This document shows, piece after piece, positions 26,276 through 35,007 of a DNA stretch of 64,000 nt; the stretch's first letter is position 1; each line of letters begins with the position of its first letter. Made by a program: the position numbers and the translations under genes. The stretch covers positions 806,001 to 870,000 of the forward strand of contig NZ_JASVWB010000004.1 in assembly GCF_030287445.1 (NCBI RefSeq), read 5' to 3'. The DNA is from Streptomyces sp. ALI-76-A (GTDB taxonomy: Bacteria; Actinomycetota; Actinomycetes; Streptomycetales; Streptomycetaceae). The notes below the pieces were generated by a model, which ran no database searches, had not been told where the DNA came from, and saw only the letters and a program-made list of their open reading frames with translations.

Positions 26276-26881
26276 ATGAACGGCGACGACACCACCTCCA
26301 CGGTTCCCGGCCCCGGCCCCGGCGCCGCCCGCCGCTCCGACGCCACCCGGGGTGCGATCCTCGCCGCGGCCCGCGAGCGCTTCGCGACCGACGGCTACGA
26401 GCGAGCCACCATCCGCGCCATCGCCAAGGACGCGAACATCGATCCGTCGATGGTGATGCGGTACTACCGCAACAAGGAGGGCCTCTTCGCGGCGGCCGTC
26501 GCCATCGACCTGCGGCTGCCGGACGTGAGCGGGGCGGACCGCCAGCAGGACGCGGGGCGGATCCTCGTCGAGCACTTCCTCGACATGTGGGAGGACAACG
26601 AGGTCCTCACCGCCCTGCTGCGGGTCGGCGTCACCAACCAGGCCGGGGCGGAGCGCATGCAGGACATCCTGCGGGACCAGCTGTTGCCGGTCGCGCGGCA
26701 GGTCTGCCCCGACCCCGGGCAGGTCCCGGCACGGGCGGCACTCATGGCGTCGCAGCTGCTGGGGCTGGCGCTCACGCGGTACGTGCTCCGGATGCCGCCG
26801 GCCGTGGGTCTGGCACGGGCGGAGATCGTCGCATGGCTGGCACCGACGATCCAGCGGTACCTGACCGCGCCGAGTTCCTGA
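26276..26881 (+). CDS. TetR-family repressor, probably of the divergent monooxygenase
   Basis: The 201-residue protein has the TetR helix-turn-helix at about residues 24-68 (ATRGAILAAARERFATDGYE, then RAIAKDANIDPSMVMRYYRN) and a C-terminal TetR_C_17-like helical domain. ATG 26276 follows the operator directly without a clear ribosome site, so the mRNA may be leaderless and the operator overlaps the start of the message. Divergent pairing with an FAD monooxygenase is a classic substrate-inducible arrangement. Confidence 0.9.
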   Translation: MNGDDTTSTVPGPGPGAARRSDATRGAILAAARERFATDGYERATIRAIAKDANIDPSMVMRYYRNKEGLFAAAVAIDLRLPDVSGADRQQDAGRILVEHFLDMWEDNEVLTALLRVGVTNQAGAERMQDILRDQLLPVARQVCPDPGQVPARAALMASQLLGLALTRYVLRMPPAVGLARAEIVAWLAPTIQRYLTAPSS

Positions 26882-26970
26882 CGTGTTCACCGGGGCCACG
26901 GGACCGGTAGGGCGCTGGAAGGCTGCCGCGTGAACGTGGGACGCGGTGAGGCCGTGTCCGCGTTCGAGTA

Positions 26971-27200
26971 CTACACCGAGTTACGGAAGTTGTCCGTACC
27001 CGAGCCGTTGGCACCCTCGCATGAAGCACCGCGCGCACCGACCATGACCTGGGCGGGATCCTCGGCGGTGAACCGAGCCCGTACGAGGAACAGTTGCCGA
27101 TGGCCGTCCTCGACCTCCAGACCGGACGGAGGACGCCGTAGCTCGGCCTCCATGATCTCCACGGCGAAGAAGTCCGCACCACCACCGGCCTCGCCACACC
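26971..27200 (-). pseudogene. C-terminal fragment of an unrecognised protein
   Basis: The minus frame ADFFAVEIMEAELRRPPSGL, VEDGHRQLFLVRARFTAEDP, AQVMVGARGASCEGANGSG has G/C-rich third positions and reads like a real protein, but a stop lies just upstream and no family is recognised. It is convergent with the TetR gene. Confidence 0.3.
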
Positions 27201-27998
27201 TCTACGACGGCAGACCACAGTTCACGGTCTGCCACGGCCGGGCCAGTGCTCCAGCGGGCTGCCGTCCTTCTCCCGGTCAGGCCGAGGCTGAAGAGCGCCG
27301 CCGGGCTGAGGAGGTGGGACTCTCGGCCGGGGTAGCCCCGCCTGACAGGAGGCGTTCGAAGACGGGCGGTCCGGTCACCGGCCCGCCCCGGTGACCACGT
27401 CGCCGAACGTGGCCGTCAAGCGCTGCCCATCCGATCCGCCAGGCAGGCGAGGTAGAGGGCCATGGTCGGCGTCTGCGCCGATCTGGGTATATCTGTCTAC
27501 CGGGCCCGCAGCTACGCCGTGTACGCCTCGGCCTGGTGCGCGAGCAGCCCGATGCGAAGGAGCTGATCGTCGAGCGCGCCAGGTTCCTCCGCGACGTGGT
27601 GGCCAACGGCTCCTACGACGGCGTCCTCGCCATGATCAGCGGCAGCTGACCGACCTGTCATGCCCGACGCGGAACAACAGCACGCGGGCGGGCCGTGTGG
27701 GGCCAGATCGTGGGCGAACGCGAGCTGGAGCCGCCGCGGGGAGGTCCTCGCCCCAGACGCGGACCGATCAGGAAGTGCCTTCGGCTTCGCCCCGGTCGTC
27801 GCACTCGAGGCTACCGGCTCTTTCCGGACAGCAGGTGATTCCCCAGCGGGTCATGCAGGCCCGGTGACCATCGGGTCTTCCGGCTGCGCGCGCCCTCGGC
27901 GTCGGCCGTATGAGCGGCTTCATGGGTGTGGGGGAGGGGGCTCAGCCATGGATCGGCGGTCTCTGGATAGGCGGGCGGGTTGCGGTGAGGATGGGGCC
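27201..27998. other. Gene-poor stretch with one plus-strand tail fragment
   Basis: The only protein-like piece is at about 27523-27649 on the plus strand, LGLVREQPDAKELIVERARF then LRDVVANGSYDGVLAMISGS and a stop. It looks like the helical C-terminus of a lost gene. Nothing else is supported. Confidence 0.35.
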
Positions 27999-28838
27999 AT
28001 GGACAAGAGGGAACTGGCGGCATTCCTGCGCCACCGCCGGGAGATGTTGCGGCCCCGCGACGTCGGGCTGGTCGAGGGGCCGCGCAGGCGTACGCAGGGG
28101 CTGCGCCGTGAGGAGGTCGCGCAGCTCGCCGGCATGTCCACCGACTACTACGCCCGGCTGGAACAGCAGCGTGCTCCGCAGCCCTCCGTACAGATCACCG
28201 AGGCTCTCGCCCGGGCGCTGCGGTTGACCCTGGACGAACGCGACCATCTCTTCGTCCTCATCGGCCACAACGCCCCGGCCCGCTTCCACCGCTGCGAACA
28301 TGTCAGCCCGACGCTGCTGCGGGTCCTGGACCGTCTGGACGACTCCCCGGCCCTGGTGCAGACCGACCTGGTCGAGACCCTCGCGATGAACCCGTTGGCC
28401 GTCGCGCTGCTCGGTGACCAGACCCGCCACACCGGTCTGGCCAGTAGCGGCTACTACCGCTGGTTCATGGACCCGGCCGAACGTCTGATGGTTCCCGAGG
28501 AGAGTCGCGAACGCCACGGCCGCGCCCAGGCAGCACGCCTGCGGGCCGCACTGACAGCCGGCAGCGACACCCCCCGAGCCGCCCGCATCCTCGCCGAACT
28601 CCAGAAGCACAGCCCTGAGTTCGTCCGCATGTGGGAACTTCAGGAGGTCGCCCGACGCTACGACGACTGCAAGACCATCCTCCATCCCGAGCTCGGCCGC
28701 ATCGACGTCGACGCCCAGCTCCTGTTCACCGAGAACCGCGCCCAGACCCTGGTGGTGCTGACCACTCGCCCCGGCACGGAGAGCCACAGCAAGCTCCAAC
28801 TGCTCTCCGTCATCGGACACCAGCAGCTCACCCCCTGA
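27999..28838 (+). CDS. XRE-family regulator with MmyB-like ligand domain
   Basis: The 279-residue protein has an N-terminal XRE helix-turn-helix (about residues 5-75: FLRHRREMLRPRDVGLVEGP, RRRTQGLRREEVAQLAGMST, DYYARLEQQRAPQPS) and the C-terminal MmyB-like PAS-related domain (SPALVQTDLVETLAMNPLAV onward, ending FTENRAQTLVVLTTRPGT). Such proteins are abundant in actinomycetes and often control an adjacent short-chain dehydrogenase, but none is adjacent here. ATG 27999 is preceded by GAGG; upstream in-frame codons are not conserved. Confidence 0.92.
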   Translation: MDKRELAAFLRHRREMLRPRDVGLVEGPRRRTQGLRREEVAQLAGMSTDYYARLEQQRAPQPSVQITEALARALRLTLDERDHLFVLIGHNAPARFHRCEHVSPTLLRVLDRLDDSPALVQTDLVETLAMNPLAVALLGDQTRHTGLASSGYYRWFMDPAERLMVPEESRERHGRAQAARLRAALTAGSDTPRAARILAELQKHSPEFVRMWELQEVARRYDDCKTILHPELGRIDVDAQLLFTENRAQTLVVLTTRPGTESHSKLQLLSVIGHQQLTP

Positions 28839-28844
28839 TGTCCT

Positions 28845-28888
28845 GGACCGGGGACCGGGGACCGGGGACCGGGGACCGGGGACCGGGC
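28845..28888. repeat. Seven-base tandem repeat, about six units
   Basis: GGGGACC is repeated about six times immediately after the XRE regulator stop. It is a simple-sequence tract prone to slippage, with no other evident role. Confidence 0.9.
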
Positions 28889-29025
28889 CGGGCTCGGCGC
28901 GGGAGGGGCCGGACAAGGGCGCCCTGGAACGGTGCAGCTCGCACGGCATTTGCCCGGCGCTCTACGGCCAGATATGTCGGCCCGCTGCGCTGTCCGAGCC
29001 TCGTGGTCGGGCCGCCGGTTTGACC

Positions 29026-29072
29026 GGATGCTGCCTCCGCTTTACTCTCGAAGGTATATGGAGGCAGCATCC
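29026..29072. promoter_or_regulatory. 13-bp inverted repeat flanking a promoter-like spacer
   Basis: GGATGCTGCCTCC (29026-29038) and GGAGGCAGCATCC (29060-29072) are perfect inverted copies separated by a 21-base AT-richer spacer containing TTTACT and TATAT. It lies 41 bases before the TetR start, and likely serves as the operator/promoter for that gene. Confidence 0.8.
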
Positions 29073-29113
29073 GTTTTGATGCGGCCGCAGGATCACGGCG
29101 GACGGGAGGGCGC

Positions 29114-29707
29114 ATGCACGCCAATGGACAGCGGGGACGCAAGCCCCGCGCGGACGTCCAGCGCAACCGCGCCGCCCTCCTGGAGACCGCGCAGCGTCAT
29201 TTCCTGCGGCACGGCGTCGGTACCTCCCTCGAGGCGGTGGCCAAGGAGGCGGGCGTCGGGCCGGGCACCCTGTACCGGCACTTCCCCACCCGGGAGGCGC
29301 TGCTGGCGGCTGTGCTGCAGACGCGCTCCGAGGAACTGGTGGCCCGCCAGGCGGACATCGATCAGCTCGGCGACCCGGCCGAGGCGCTGGAGCAGTGGCT
29401 GCGGGCGATGGAGGAGTACTTCAGCGCCTTCAGCGGGCTGCCGGACCCGCTCATGGCCGCGGCCCGGGCGCAGGACCCCGGCAACCCGCTCACGATTCCC
29501 TGCGACATCCTCATCGAAGCCACCGACCAGTACGTGCGAGCCGCGCAGCGCGCGGGGCGCGTGCGCGCGTCGGTGCAGGGTCACGACCTGTTCCTCGCGG
29601 CCTGTTCCGTCGCCTGGATCAAGGGCACCGGCACCGAGGAGGAGTCGCTCGACCGGCTCCGCACGCTCATCGCGAGCGGCTACCGCGAGCGGGACGTCCA
29701 GGCGTAA
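29114..29707 (+). CDS. TetR/AcrR-family regulator
   Basis: The 197-residue protein has the TetR helix-turn-helix at about residues 14-62 (NRAALLETAQRHFLRHGVGT, LEAVAKEAGVGPGTLYRHFP) followed by a SACE_7040-type helical C-terminal domain (ALEQWLRAMEEYFSAFSGLP). It is followed 105 bases later by an NAD(P)-binding oxidoreductase on the same strand. This TetR/oxidoreductase pairing is frequent, so it probably represses that gene as well as itself. Confidence 0.9.
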   Translation: MHANGQRGRKPRADVQRNRAALLETAQRHFLRHGVGTSLEAVAKEAGVGPGTLYRHFPTREALLAAVLQTRSEELVARQADIDQLGDPAEALEQWLRAMEEYFSAFSGLPDPLMAAARAQDPGNPLTIPCDILIEATDQYVRAAQRAGRVRASVQGHDLFLAACSVAWIKGTGTEEESLDRLRTLIASGYRERDVQA

Positions 29708-29812
29708 CCGCCAGGCACCCCGCCCCGACCCCCGCAACGCCAGGCGGCACCACCGCACGGCCACCACATCCCGCTGCCCTCAGAGGCAGCACAACCTCCG
29801 AAGGAACAAATC

Positions 29813-30550
29813 ATGAAAATTACTGTCATAGGCGCCGGTGTCATCGGCGGGAACCTTGCTGCCAAGCTCAGCGCGGCGGGGCACGACGTCCAGGTGGCCG
29901 ACGCCCGCGGCCCCGAGGCCGTCCGGGCGGAGGTGCTGGAATCCGGGGCCCGCGCGACGGACCTCGCCGACGCCGTCCAGGGCCGGGACGTCATCGTCCT
30001 GGCCATCCCCTTCGGGGTGGCGGGGGAGCTGGCCGGCCTGTTCGCCTCGGTCCCCGCCGAGACGGTCGTCATCGACACCTCGAACTACTACCCCGGCATG
30101 CTCAGCGAGCCGATCGAGGCGGTGGACAACGGCCAGGTGGAGAGCGTGTACACCGCCGAGCTGCTCGGCCGCCCCGTGGTCAAGGCGTGGAACGCCGCGC
30201 TGGCCGAGACCCAGCGGACCAAGGGCGTTCCGGCCGGAACGCCCGGCCGCCTCGCCATCCCCGTCGCCGGCGACTCCGAGGAGGCGCGGAAGGTGGCGAT
30301 GAGCCTGGTGGACGACACCGGCTTCGACCCCTACGACGCCGGCACCCTGGCCGACTCCTGGCGCCAGCAGCCCAACAGCCCCGCCTACTGCACCGAGCTG
30401 CCCCTGGACGAGCTGCCGGCGGCCCTGGCGGCGGCCGACCGCGTCAAGGACGCGGCCATCCGCGACAGCCTCCCGGAACGCTTCGCCGCCCTCGGTGCCA
30501 ATCCCAGCGTCGACGACGTCGTCGAGATGAACCGCGCCGCCCACCGCTGA
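29813..30550 (+). CDS. NADPH-dependent F420-reductase-like NAD(P)-binding protein
   Basis: The 245-residue protein begins with the Rossmann motif MKITVIGAGVIGGNLAAKLS and continues with AGHDVQVADARGPEAV, VIVLAIPFGVAGELAG and VVIDTSNYYPG. These are features of the F420_oxidored (NAD-binding, 6-phosphogluconate dehydrogenase-like) family. Members reduce or oxidise cofactors such as F420 or small ketones. The ribosome site GAAGGA precedes ATG 29813. It is likely co-regulated with the upstream TetR gene. A truncated paralogue follows at 30780. Confidence 0.88.
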   Translation: MKITVIGAGVIGGNLAAKLSAAGHDVQVADARGPEAVRAEVLESGARATDLADAVQGRDVIVLAIPFGVAGELAGLFASVPAETVVIDTSNYYPGMLSEPIEAVDNGQVESVYTAELLGRPVVKAWNAALAETQRTKGVPAGTPGRLAIPVAGDSEEARKVAMSLVDDTGFDPYDAGTLADSWRQQPNSPAYCTELPLDELPAALAAADRVKDAAIRDSLPERFAALGANPSVDDVVEMNRAAHR

Positions 30551-30779
30551 GGCACCCGACGGGGCTCTCGTACACACAACGGCACGAGAGCGGCAGCGCC
30601 GGTACGCCGCGAACACACACGACGAACACGAAGAGCGGCGCTCACTTCGGCAAGGCCGCCATCACCCACCCACAGCACCGCGTCCGCGGTCCGCCGCAGC
30701 CCCGGTCGCGCCGCAGGGACCAAGCCCCGGAATCCCGGTCACCGACACCGGGGCTCCGTTCCGGGCAAGGAGTTTCACC

Positions 30780-30966
30780 CTGAAGATCGGCATTCTCGGC
30801 ACCGGGAACATCGGCAAGACGCTGACCAGGCGGTTGAGCGCGGCCGGACACGAGGTGAAGGCGGCCAATTCGCGCGGCCCGGAGACGATCGAGGCGGACG
30901 TACTGGCCTCGGGCGGACGTGCGGTGACCGCTGCGGAAGCCGTAGTGGACGTCGACGCCATGATCC
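30780..30966 (+). pseudogene. N-terminal stub of a second F420-reductase-like protein
   Basis: After AAGGAG the frame reads KIGILGTGNIGKTLTRRLSA and AGHEVKAANSRGPETIEADV, a paralogue of the preceding gene. The only start codon in place is CTG at 30780. Homology ends at about residue 62, where the IS3 fragment begins, so the gene was cut by an IS event. Confidence 0.8.
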
Positions 30967-31063
30967 CCTCGGTGACGGTCTTGCCGGAGGACCGGACCAG
31001 CGCGACCGCGTCACGCTTGAACTCCTCCGAGTACCGCCTGCTGCGGTTGCTCTTACTTCCCAC
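30966..31063 (-). pseudogene. IS3-family OrfA N-terminal fragment
   Basis: MGSKSNRSRRYSEEFKRDAV followed by ALVRSSGKTVTE matches the start of IS3 OrfA helix-turn-helix proteins. Only about 32 residues are present. Confidence 0.8.
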
Positions 31064-31087
31064 CTGGCACTACTTCCTCTGAGAACC

Positions 31088-31545
31088 TCACGTCCCAGTC
31101 TCCAGGTGTCCAACATCAAGGGGAAGCTTCACGTTGAGCGTCAGTGCCAGATGAGTTGGGGGCGTTGTTCCGGCGAGTGGTTTGGTCAGGACCTCCTCGC
31201 CCAAGTGCATCCCAGCGGCATCGTGGTGAGCGCGCATGGCAGTGGAGTCGACGCTGACCAGGGACAGGGCCACCGCATCCCGCTTCGCGGCCTCCGTGAT
31301 CAGGCCCTCCAGCAGGGCCTCGAAGACGCCGGCGTCACGCCAGTGACGGAAGCGGTTGTGGACGGTCGACCAGGCGCCGAACTCGGCCGGCGTCTCCCGC
31401 CACTGCCCACCGGTGCTGAACCGCCAGACCGCGCCCTCGAATTGCTGCCGCAGCCGCTCGGGGTACCGACCGTACTCGCCGATCGGCAGGTGCGGCCCGA
31501 TGAAGTTCTACTCCGCATCCGTCAGTTGCATTCGCGGCACGCAAA
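31088..31545 (-). pseudogene. IS5-family transposase N-terminal half
   Basis: The minus strand reads MQLTDAE, an in-frame TAG, then NFIGPHLPIGEYGRYPERLR, WRFSTGGQWRETPAEFGAWS and LVSVDSTAMRAHHDAAGMHL with the first catalytic Asp (SVDST). The second half is absent and sequence after EEVL is unrelated. It resembles the fragment at 8400-8640. Confidence 0.9.
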
Positions 31546-31620
31546 AAACTCCCCCTCCCAGGCCACGCCGTGAGGGCGAAGTCCGGGACTGCCACCGTCG
31601 GCCATCGAGTCGAACCAAGA

Positions 31621-31908
31621 TCAGCCGAGACCGCGATGGGCAGCCCACAAGGCGCCGGCGCGGCTGGCAGCGTCTGAGACAAGGGCCGCCAGTTCGGGCT
31701 TGTCGGGGACAGGGAACGACACGTACGCGCCCCGACCACCACCGACTGGTCGGCCGTAGGCCTTCACCGCGAGGTGACCGTCCGGGAGAAGCCGGACGTT
31801 GAGTGTGGTCAGCGTGAACGCTTCACCGCGTCGAGTGTCCGTCCAGCGAAGCGCCTGCGGGATCGTGACGTTGATCGCCAGAGCACTGACTTCCAGATCG
31901 CTTCTCAT
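31621..31908 (-). CDS. Small conserved hypothetical protein
   Basis: The 95-residue product from ATG 31908 has strands typical of a small beta protein: NVTIPQALRWTDTRRGEAFT, LTTLNVRLLPDGHLAVKAYG, RPVGGGRGAYVSFPVPDKPE. Similar orphan proteins appear in streptomycete genomes, but I know no function. It lies between two IS5 relics. Confidence 0.6.
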   Translation of the reverse strand: MRSDLEVSALAINVTIPQALRWTDTRRGEAFTLTTLNVRLLPDGHLAVKAYGRPVGGGRGAYVSFPVPDKPELAALVSDAASRAGALWAAHRGLG

Positions 31909-31999
31909 CGACGGATGATCTCACGCGAGACACCGCAGGCGGCCGCCATCGGCTTCGAGCCTTTCTTGCCCTGGTCCACAGACATCCCACGCGGGTAAC

Positions 32000-32340
32000 T
32001 CGTCAAGCGGCTTCCGCAGGAAGGTTGGTCACCGAGTCGATCGCGCAGCGCGACCAGTTCGAGGTCGTCGGCGGGATGGTGCGGGCGGCCGGCGCCCGGC
32101 GGCCACGGCACGGCCGGGGACGCCCGCGTGCCGGCCGGGTGCGCGACCGCCGGCCACGGCCGCACCTGCCCAGCTCGTCCAGGACCAGACGGTGGAGCTT
32201 TGCCCAAAGGCGGGCCTTCGTCCACTCAGTGAACCGCCGGTGCGCTGTCGGCCGTAAGCGGCGCATCCCGGAATCGGTCAGTCCCCGCTCCGCCTGCGCT
32301 GACACCGATCCCTCCGCGATCCGGCGTACGCACTGAGTAG
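32000..32340 (-). pseudogene. IS5-family transposase remnant
   Basis: Minus frames contain LTDSGMRRLRPTAHRRFTEW, TKARLWAKLHRLVLDELGRC and NWSRCAIDSV, matching another IS5 subgroup (the WSRCAIDSV block holds the first catalytic Asp). Deletions and frame changes separate the blocks. Confidence 0.8.
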
Positions 32341-32343
32341 TCC

Positions 32344-32784
32344 TCAGTCCTGGGCGGGAATGTCCAGGGCGGTCCCGTACAGGCGGGAGACCCGGATCAG
32401 GATCGTCACGCGCCGGTCGGGCAGCGGTTGCTCGCCGGGGGCCGCTCCGTCGGCCGGGTCCACTATCTCCGCCTCGCCCTCCGCGACGGCGAACGACCAG
32501 ATGTCCGGGCCGCTGACGTGCAGTGAGGTGTGCGGGTCGCGGCGCAGCTGGCGGACCTTGAGGCGGTCGGCGGTGGAGGAGACGCGCAGGATGCGTTCCT
32601 GGGCGTTCCAGTCGTAGAGGACGGTCGACAGGTGCGGGTGGCCGGTGCTTCTGACGCTCGCGAGTACGCCGAACCGCTGCTGCCGCAGCAGTTGGGAGAG
32701 TTCCTGGTCGGTGAGGACCCGGGGGGCCGGGCCGTCGTTCTGGGTGGTGCCGGTGGTGGTCTGGGTGGTGGCGTTCTCGCTCAT
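32344..32784 (-). CDS. PPOX-class F420-dependent oxidoreductase-like protein
   Basis: The 146-residue protein has the split-barrel flavin/F420-binding fold: LSQLLRQQRFGVLASVRSTG, HPHLSTVLYDWNAQERILRV, KVRQLRRDPHTSLHVSG. Such enzymes reduce substrates with F420H2 or bind FMN or heme-related ligands. It follows the MFS gene by 48 bases on the same strand, so the two are co-transcribed under the MarR gene. Confidence 0.88.
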   Translation of the reverse strand: MSENATTQTTTGTTQNDGPAPRVLTDQELSQLLRQQRFGVLASVRSTGHPHLSTVLYDWNAQERILRVSSTADRLKVRQLRRDPHTSLHVSGPDIWSFAVAEGEAEIVDPADGAAPGEQPLPDRRVTILIRVSRLYGTALDIPAQD

Positions 32785-32832
32785 GGGGATCAGCCTTTCG
32801 GTGGTCGGGGCGGGGGTGGGGGAGAGGGCGGG

Positions 32833-34326
32833 TCAGACGGCTGCGGAGTGGGCGGGAGCCGGCGTGTCGGCGGCCGACTCCTTGGCGGCCTGGCACTCGG
32901 GGCGGCGCAGCATCGTGAGGGCGACGGCGAAGGCGATGACCAGAAGTCCCGCACCCACCGCGAAGGCGAGCCGGTAGCCGCCGGTCAGTGCCTCGGCCGC
33001 CGTCCGGCCCTGCGCCGCGAGGCTCTCGGTGCGGGAGGCGGCCAGGGTGGACAGGACCGCGACGCCCAGCGCCATGCCGATCTGCTGGGTGGTGTTGAAC
33101 AGCCCGGACGCGAGACCGGCGTCCTCCTCGCTGGCGCCGGACATACCGAGTGTGGTCAGCGCCGGCAGCGCGAGGCCGAAGCCCGCGGCGAGCAGCATGA
33201 CCGGAAGGAGGTCGACGGCGTAACCGGCCTGCACGGGAAGGCGGGCCAGGAGGGCGAGGAGACCGATGAGGAGCAGGATGCCCGCCAGCAGGACGTTGCG
33301 CTCACCGAAGCGGGCGTTGAGACGCGCGGAGACTCCCAGGGAGACGGCACCGATGACGGCGGCTGCCGGGAGCATCGCGAGGCCGGTCTCGGCGGCACCG
33401 TATCCGAGCACCTTCTGGAGGTACAGGGCGATGAGGATCTGGAAGGAGAAGAGCGCGGCGACCATCAGGATCTGCACCAGGTTGGCGGCCAGGACGCTGC
33501 GCGAGCGGAAGATCCGCAGCCGCATCAGCGGGTTCTTCGCGGTGGCCTGACGGACGAGGAACGCGGCGAGCAGTACGGCGGCGAGGGCGCCGAAGCCGAG
33601 GGAGCGGCCCGAGGTCCAGCCGTACTCCCCGACCTTGACGACGGTGTAGATGCCCAGCATCAGACCGGCGGTGACCAGAACGGCCCCGAACACGTCCGCG
33701 CCCGCCTTGAGGCCCAAACCGACGCCACCGGGCAGGACGCGTACGGCGATCGCGAGGACGGCGACGCCGATCGGCAGATTGATGAAGAAGATCCAGTGCC
33801 AGTCGAGCGCGTCGGTGAGTACGCCGCCGAGGACCTGGCCGATCGACGCGCCCGCCGCGCCGGTGAAGCTGAAGACGGCGATGGCCCGGGCGCGCTCCCT
33901 GGGCTCGGTGAACAGCGTCACGAGGATGCCCAGGCTGACGGCGGAGGCCATCGCGCTGCCGATGCCCTGGAGGAAGCGGGCGCCGATCAGTACTGCCGGC
34001 GAGGTGGCCACGCCCGCCAGCAGCGAGGCGGCGGTGAAGACGGCGGTGCCGGCCAGGAACATGCGCCTGCGACCGATCAGGTCGCCGAGACGGCCGGCCA
34101 GCAGGAGCAGGCTGCCGAACGCGATGAGGTAGGCGTTGACGACCCAGCTGAGGCCGGTGGGGGTGAATCCCAGGTCGTTCTGGATGGCCGGCATCGCCAC
34201 GGTCACGATGGAGCCGTCGAGGATGATCATCAGCATCCCGGCGGCGATGACGCCCAGGGCGAGCCGGCGTGAGCGCCGGGCGGCGGGAGGAGCGGGCGGC
34301 GGGGCGGAGTCGGTTGCGGCAGGCAT
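32833..34326 (-). CDS. MFS drug efflux transporter, DHA2 (14-helix) type
   Basis: The 497-residue integral membrane protein shows the DHA2 signatures: IILDGSIVTVAMPAIQNDLG in helix 1, motif A GRLGDLIGRRRMF, and motif C-like GAAGASIGQVLGGVLTD. Fourteen hydrophobic segments can be counted. It would export drugs by proton antiport. ATG 34326 is preceded by GGAGAG. The upstream MarR gene, 97 bases away on the same strand, ends before an AT-rich stretch (34370-34400) that probably contains the promoter and operator. Confidence 0.93.
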   Translation of the reverse strand: MPAATDSAPPPAPPAARRSRRLALGVIAAGMLMIILDGSIVTVAMPAIQNDLGFTPTGLSWVVNAYLIAFGSLLLLAGRLGDLIGRRRMFLAGTAVFTAASLLAGVATSPAVLIGARFLQGIGSAMASAVSLGILVTLFTEPRERARAIAVFSFTGAAGASIGQVLGGVLTDALDWHWIFFINLPIGVAVLAIAVRVLPGGVGLGLKAGADVFGAVLVTAGLMLGIYTVVKVGEYGWTSGRSLGFGALAAVLLAAFLVRQATAKNPLMRLRIFRSRSVLAANLVQILMVAALFSFQILIALYLQKVLGYGAAETGLAMLPAAAVIGAVSLGVSARLNARFGERNVLLAGILLLIGLLALLARLPVQAGYAVDLLPVMLLAAGFGLALPALTTLGMSGASEEDAGLASGLFNTTQQIGMALGVAVLSTLAASRTESLAAQGRTAAEALTGGYRLAFAVGAGLLVIAFAVALTMLRRPECQAAKESAADTPAPAHSAAV

Positions 34327-34423
34327 GCGGTCTCTCCTGTCAGTCGGGGCGACAGGAGAGACCGTAGCAGATGGTTTTGTTGCAGACTATTTTTTTCGGA
34401 CTTACTTTGACCCGCTTCCCCGT

Positions 34424-34909
34424 CTATCTGGACTGGCGCGCCCTGCGGGCGGTGCGCGGGGCCTCGACGGGGGTTGCCAGCCTGTCGTCGACCAGGTGAT
34501 TCAGGGCCCGCAGGAGGGCCTCCCTGTCCCCCTCGGGAAGCGTCGCCAGGGCGTCGCGATGCACGCGGTCGACGATCTTCTGACTCTGCTCGGCGACGCG
34601 GGCGCCCTCGTCGGTGACAGCGATGATCCTGGCCCGCCGGTCCGCACTTGAGGGGCGGCGCTCGGCCAGACCTGCCTTCTCCAGGGCGTCCACCGTCACC
34701 ACCATCGTGGTCTTGTCCATGTCGCCGATCTCGGCGAGCTGGATCTGGGTGCGCTCCTCCTCCAGGGCGTGGACGAGCACGCAGTGCATGCGGGCCGTCA
34801 GACCGATCTCGGCGAGGGCGGCGGACATCTTGCTCCGCAGGACGTGACTGGTGTGGTCGAGGAGGAACGACAAGTCCGGTTCGGTGCGGGCGGGCGTCAT
34901 GGCGGTCAT
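34424..34909 (-). CDS. MarR-family transcriptional regulator
   Basis: The 161-residue protein has the MarR winged helix: LTARMHCVLVHALEEERTQI, LAEIGDMDKTTMVVTVDALE, GLAERRPSSADRRARIIAVT. ATG 34909 is chosen (34900 is the alternative), and no strong ribosome site is visible. It precedes the MFS exporter on the same strand and most likely represses it in response to the exported compound. Confidence 0.9.
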   Translation of the reverse strand: MTAMTPARTEPDLSFLLDHTSHVLRSKMSAALAEIGLTARMHCVLVHALEEERTQIQLAEIGDMDKTTMVVTVDALEKAGLAERRPSSADRRARIIAVTDEGARVAEQSQKIVDRVHRDALATLPEGDREALLRALNHLVDDRLATPVEAPRTARRARQSR

Positions 34910-35007
34910 GCCTGTCAGCGTAGAGCAAGTCGATCCGATGCGGATTATCCAGAAGAGACCCTGATGAAATCGCTGGTCACCGGGTCCGACAGCGTGGACC
35001 TGCCGCC

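Noticed and set aside
28845..28888. CRISPR-like repeat
   Set aside because: Seven-base units with no spacers; a simple tandem repeat. No CRISPR or cas gene was seen anywhere.
27999..30550. Biosynthetic or defence island made of regulator and oxidoreductase genes
   Set aside because: Genes are separate regulator/target pairs without core biosynthetic or defence enzymes.
32530..34272. 580-codon plus-strand open frame opposite the MFS transporter
   Set aside because: Composition is Gly/Glu/Asp/Arg-rich without motifs; it is the antisense shadow of a clear 14-helix exporter.
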